Below are positions 18,856 through 18,991 of a stretch of DNA of 18,991 nucleotides, piece after piece (the first letter of the stretch is position 1; every line of letters starts with the position of its first letter). Both the position numbers and the translations under genes were made by a program. The notes below the pieces were generated by a model. It made no database searches. It was not told the origin of the DNA and saw nothing but the letters and a program-made list of their open reading frames with translations. This stretch comes from Planctomycetota bacterium (GTDB lineage Bacteria; Planctomycetota; Planctomycetia; Pirellulales; Thermoguttaceae), in assembly GCA_021784975.1 (NCBI GenBank), contig JAJYGU010000382.1, forward strand, positions 425-19,415, read 5' to 3'.

Positions 18856-18991
18856 GCCTCCTCGCCCAGCGGTTCCGCAAGTAGCCAGTTTCTGATGGCG
18901 TAACCACTTGCTTGGCCCGGTTTTGTCGTTCGCGGGCCAGCGCGGGGCAAATTCGCATTCAAGGATCTCTTGCGTTGCGTCGCCCATTCTA

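Noticed and set aside
18352..18987. Minus-strand gene starting near the right edge
   Set aside because: It is mostly the antisense of the HTH/acidic repeat protein; only the first ~44 codons lie outside it and show no recognisable features.

Overview
The window reads as a chromosomal piece of a planctomycete, probably of the Pirellulales type. The evidence is high GC with strong GC3 bias, a Tat-exported sulfatase-like hydrolase, an ECF sigma factor with a membrane partner, a long acidic helix-turn-helix protein anchored by a C-terminal membrane segment, many small toxin/antitoxin-type genes, and intergenic spaces full of palindromes. No rRNA, tRNA, CRISPR array, transposase or integrase was seen. 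The assignment rests on gene style, not on a marker gene.

Layout. (1) 1-4921 is a rearranged comM locus. A truncated comM 5' remnant runs off the left edge and stops at 77. It is followed on the minus strand by an ECF sigma/membrane anti-sigma-like pair and a RelE/ParE-like toxin-antitoxin pair. Next comes an intact comM (2116-3654), whose first ~72 codons have a different base composition from the rest and duplicate the left remnant. After it lie a frameshifted DUF4160 gene, a 107-residue unknown and an HTH gene, and then a second comM remnant, this time of the 3' end (4629-4679). (2) 5007-7865 holds a secreted six-hairpin glycosidase-like protein, a small orphan coding remnant, an array of hairpins, a vapC-hicA chimeric toxin pseudogene and a surviving hicB. 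(3) 8289-12383 holds an HtrA-type protease, a GspE/PulE-type ATPase and a divergent unknown gene. Near-identical-length 52-bp palindromes lie at 9695-9746 and 12383-12434. (4) 12580-14201 is a two-gene operon of rmlD and a PTR1-like short-chain reductase. (5) 14202-15260 is mostly non-coding: a second hairpin array homologous in layout to the first, a small membrane protein, a radical-SAM N-terminal remnant and a 33-bp-arm inverted repeat. (6) 15261-18855 holds the sulfatase-like hydrolase, a small secreted protein and the HTH/membrane-anchored repeat protein. The last 136 bases show no supportable gene.

Two things stand out. First, comM appears to have been hit at both ends by DNA that carried cargo genes and a replacement comM end. 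At the 5' end the duplicated segment stops at the same codon where GC3 changes, which argues for a chimeric, restored gene. Second, two intergenic elements (7120-7327 and 14267-14511) share linkers and hairpin order while their stems differ with pairing mostly kept. Hairpin loops are of TTNA type in the first half and TNAA type (its reverse complement) in the second half. This looks like a structure-conserved repeat family, either mobile palindromic DNA or a structured RNA. The window is also rich in gene ends left behind (comM 5', comM 3', radical SAM N-terminus, vapC N-terminus, hicA C-terminus), so illegitimate recombination seems frequent here.
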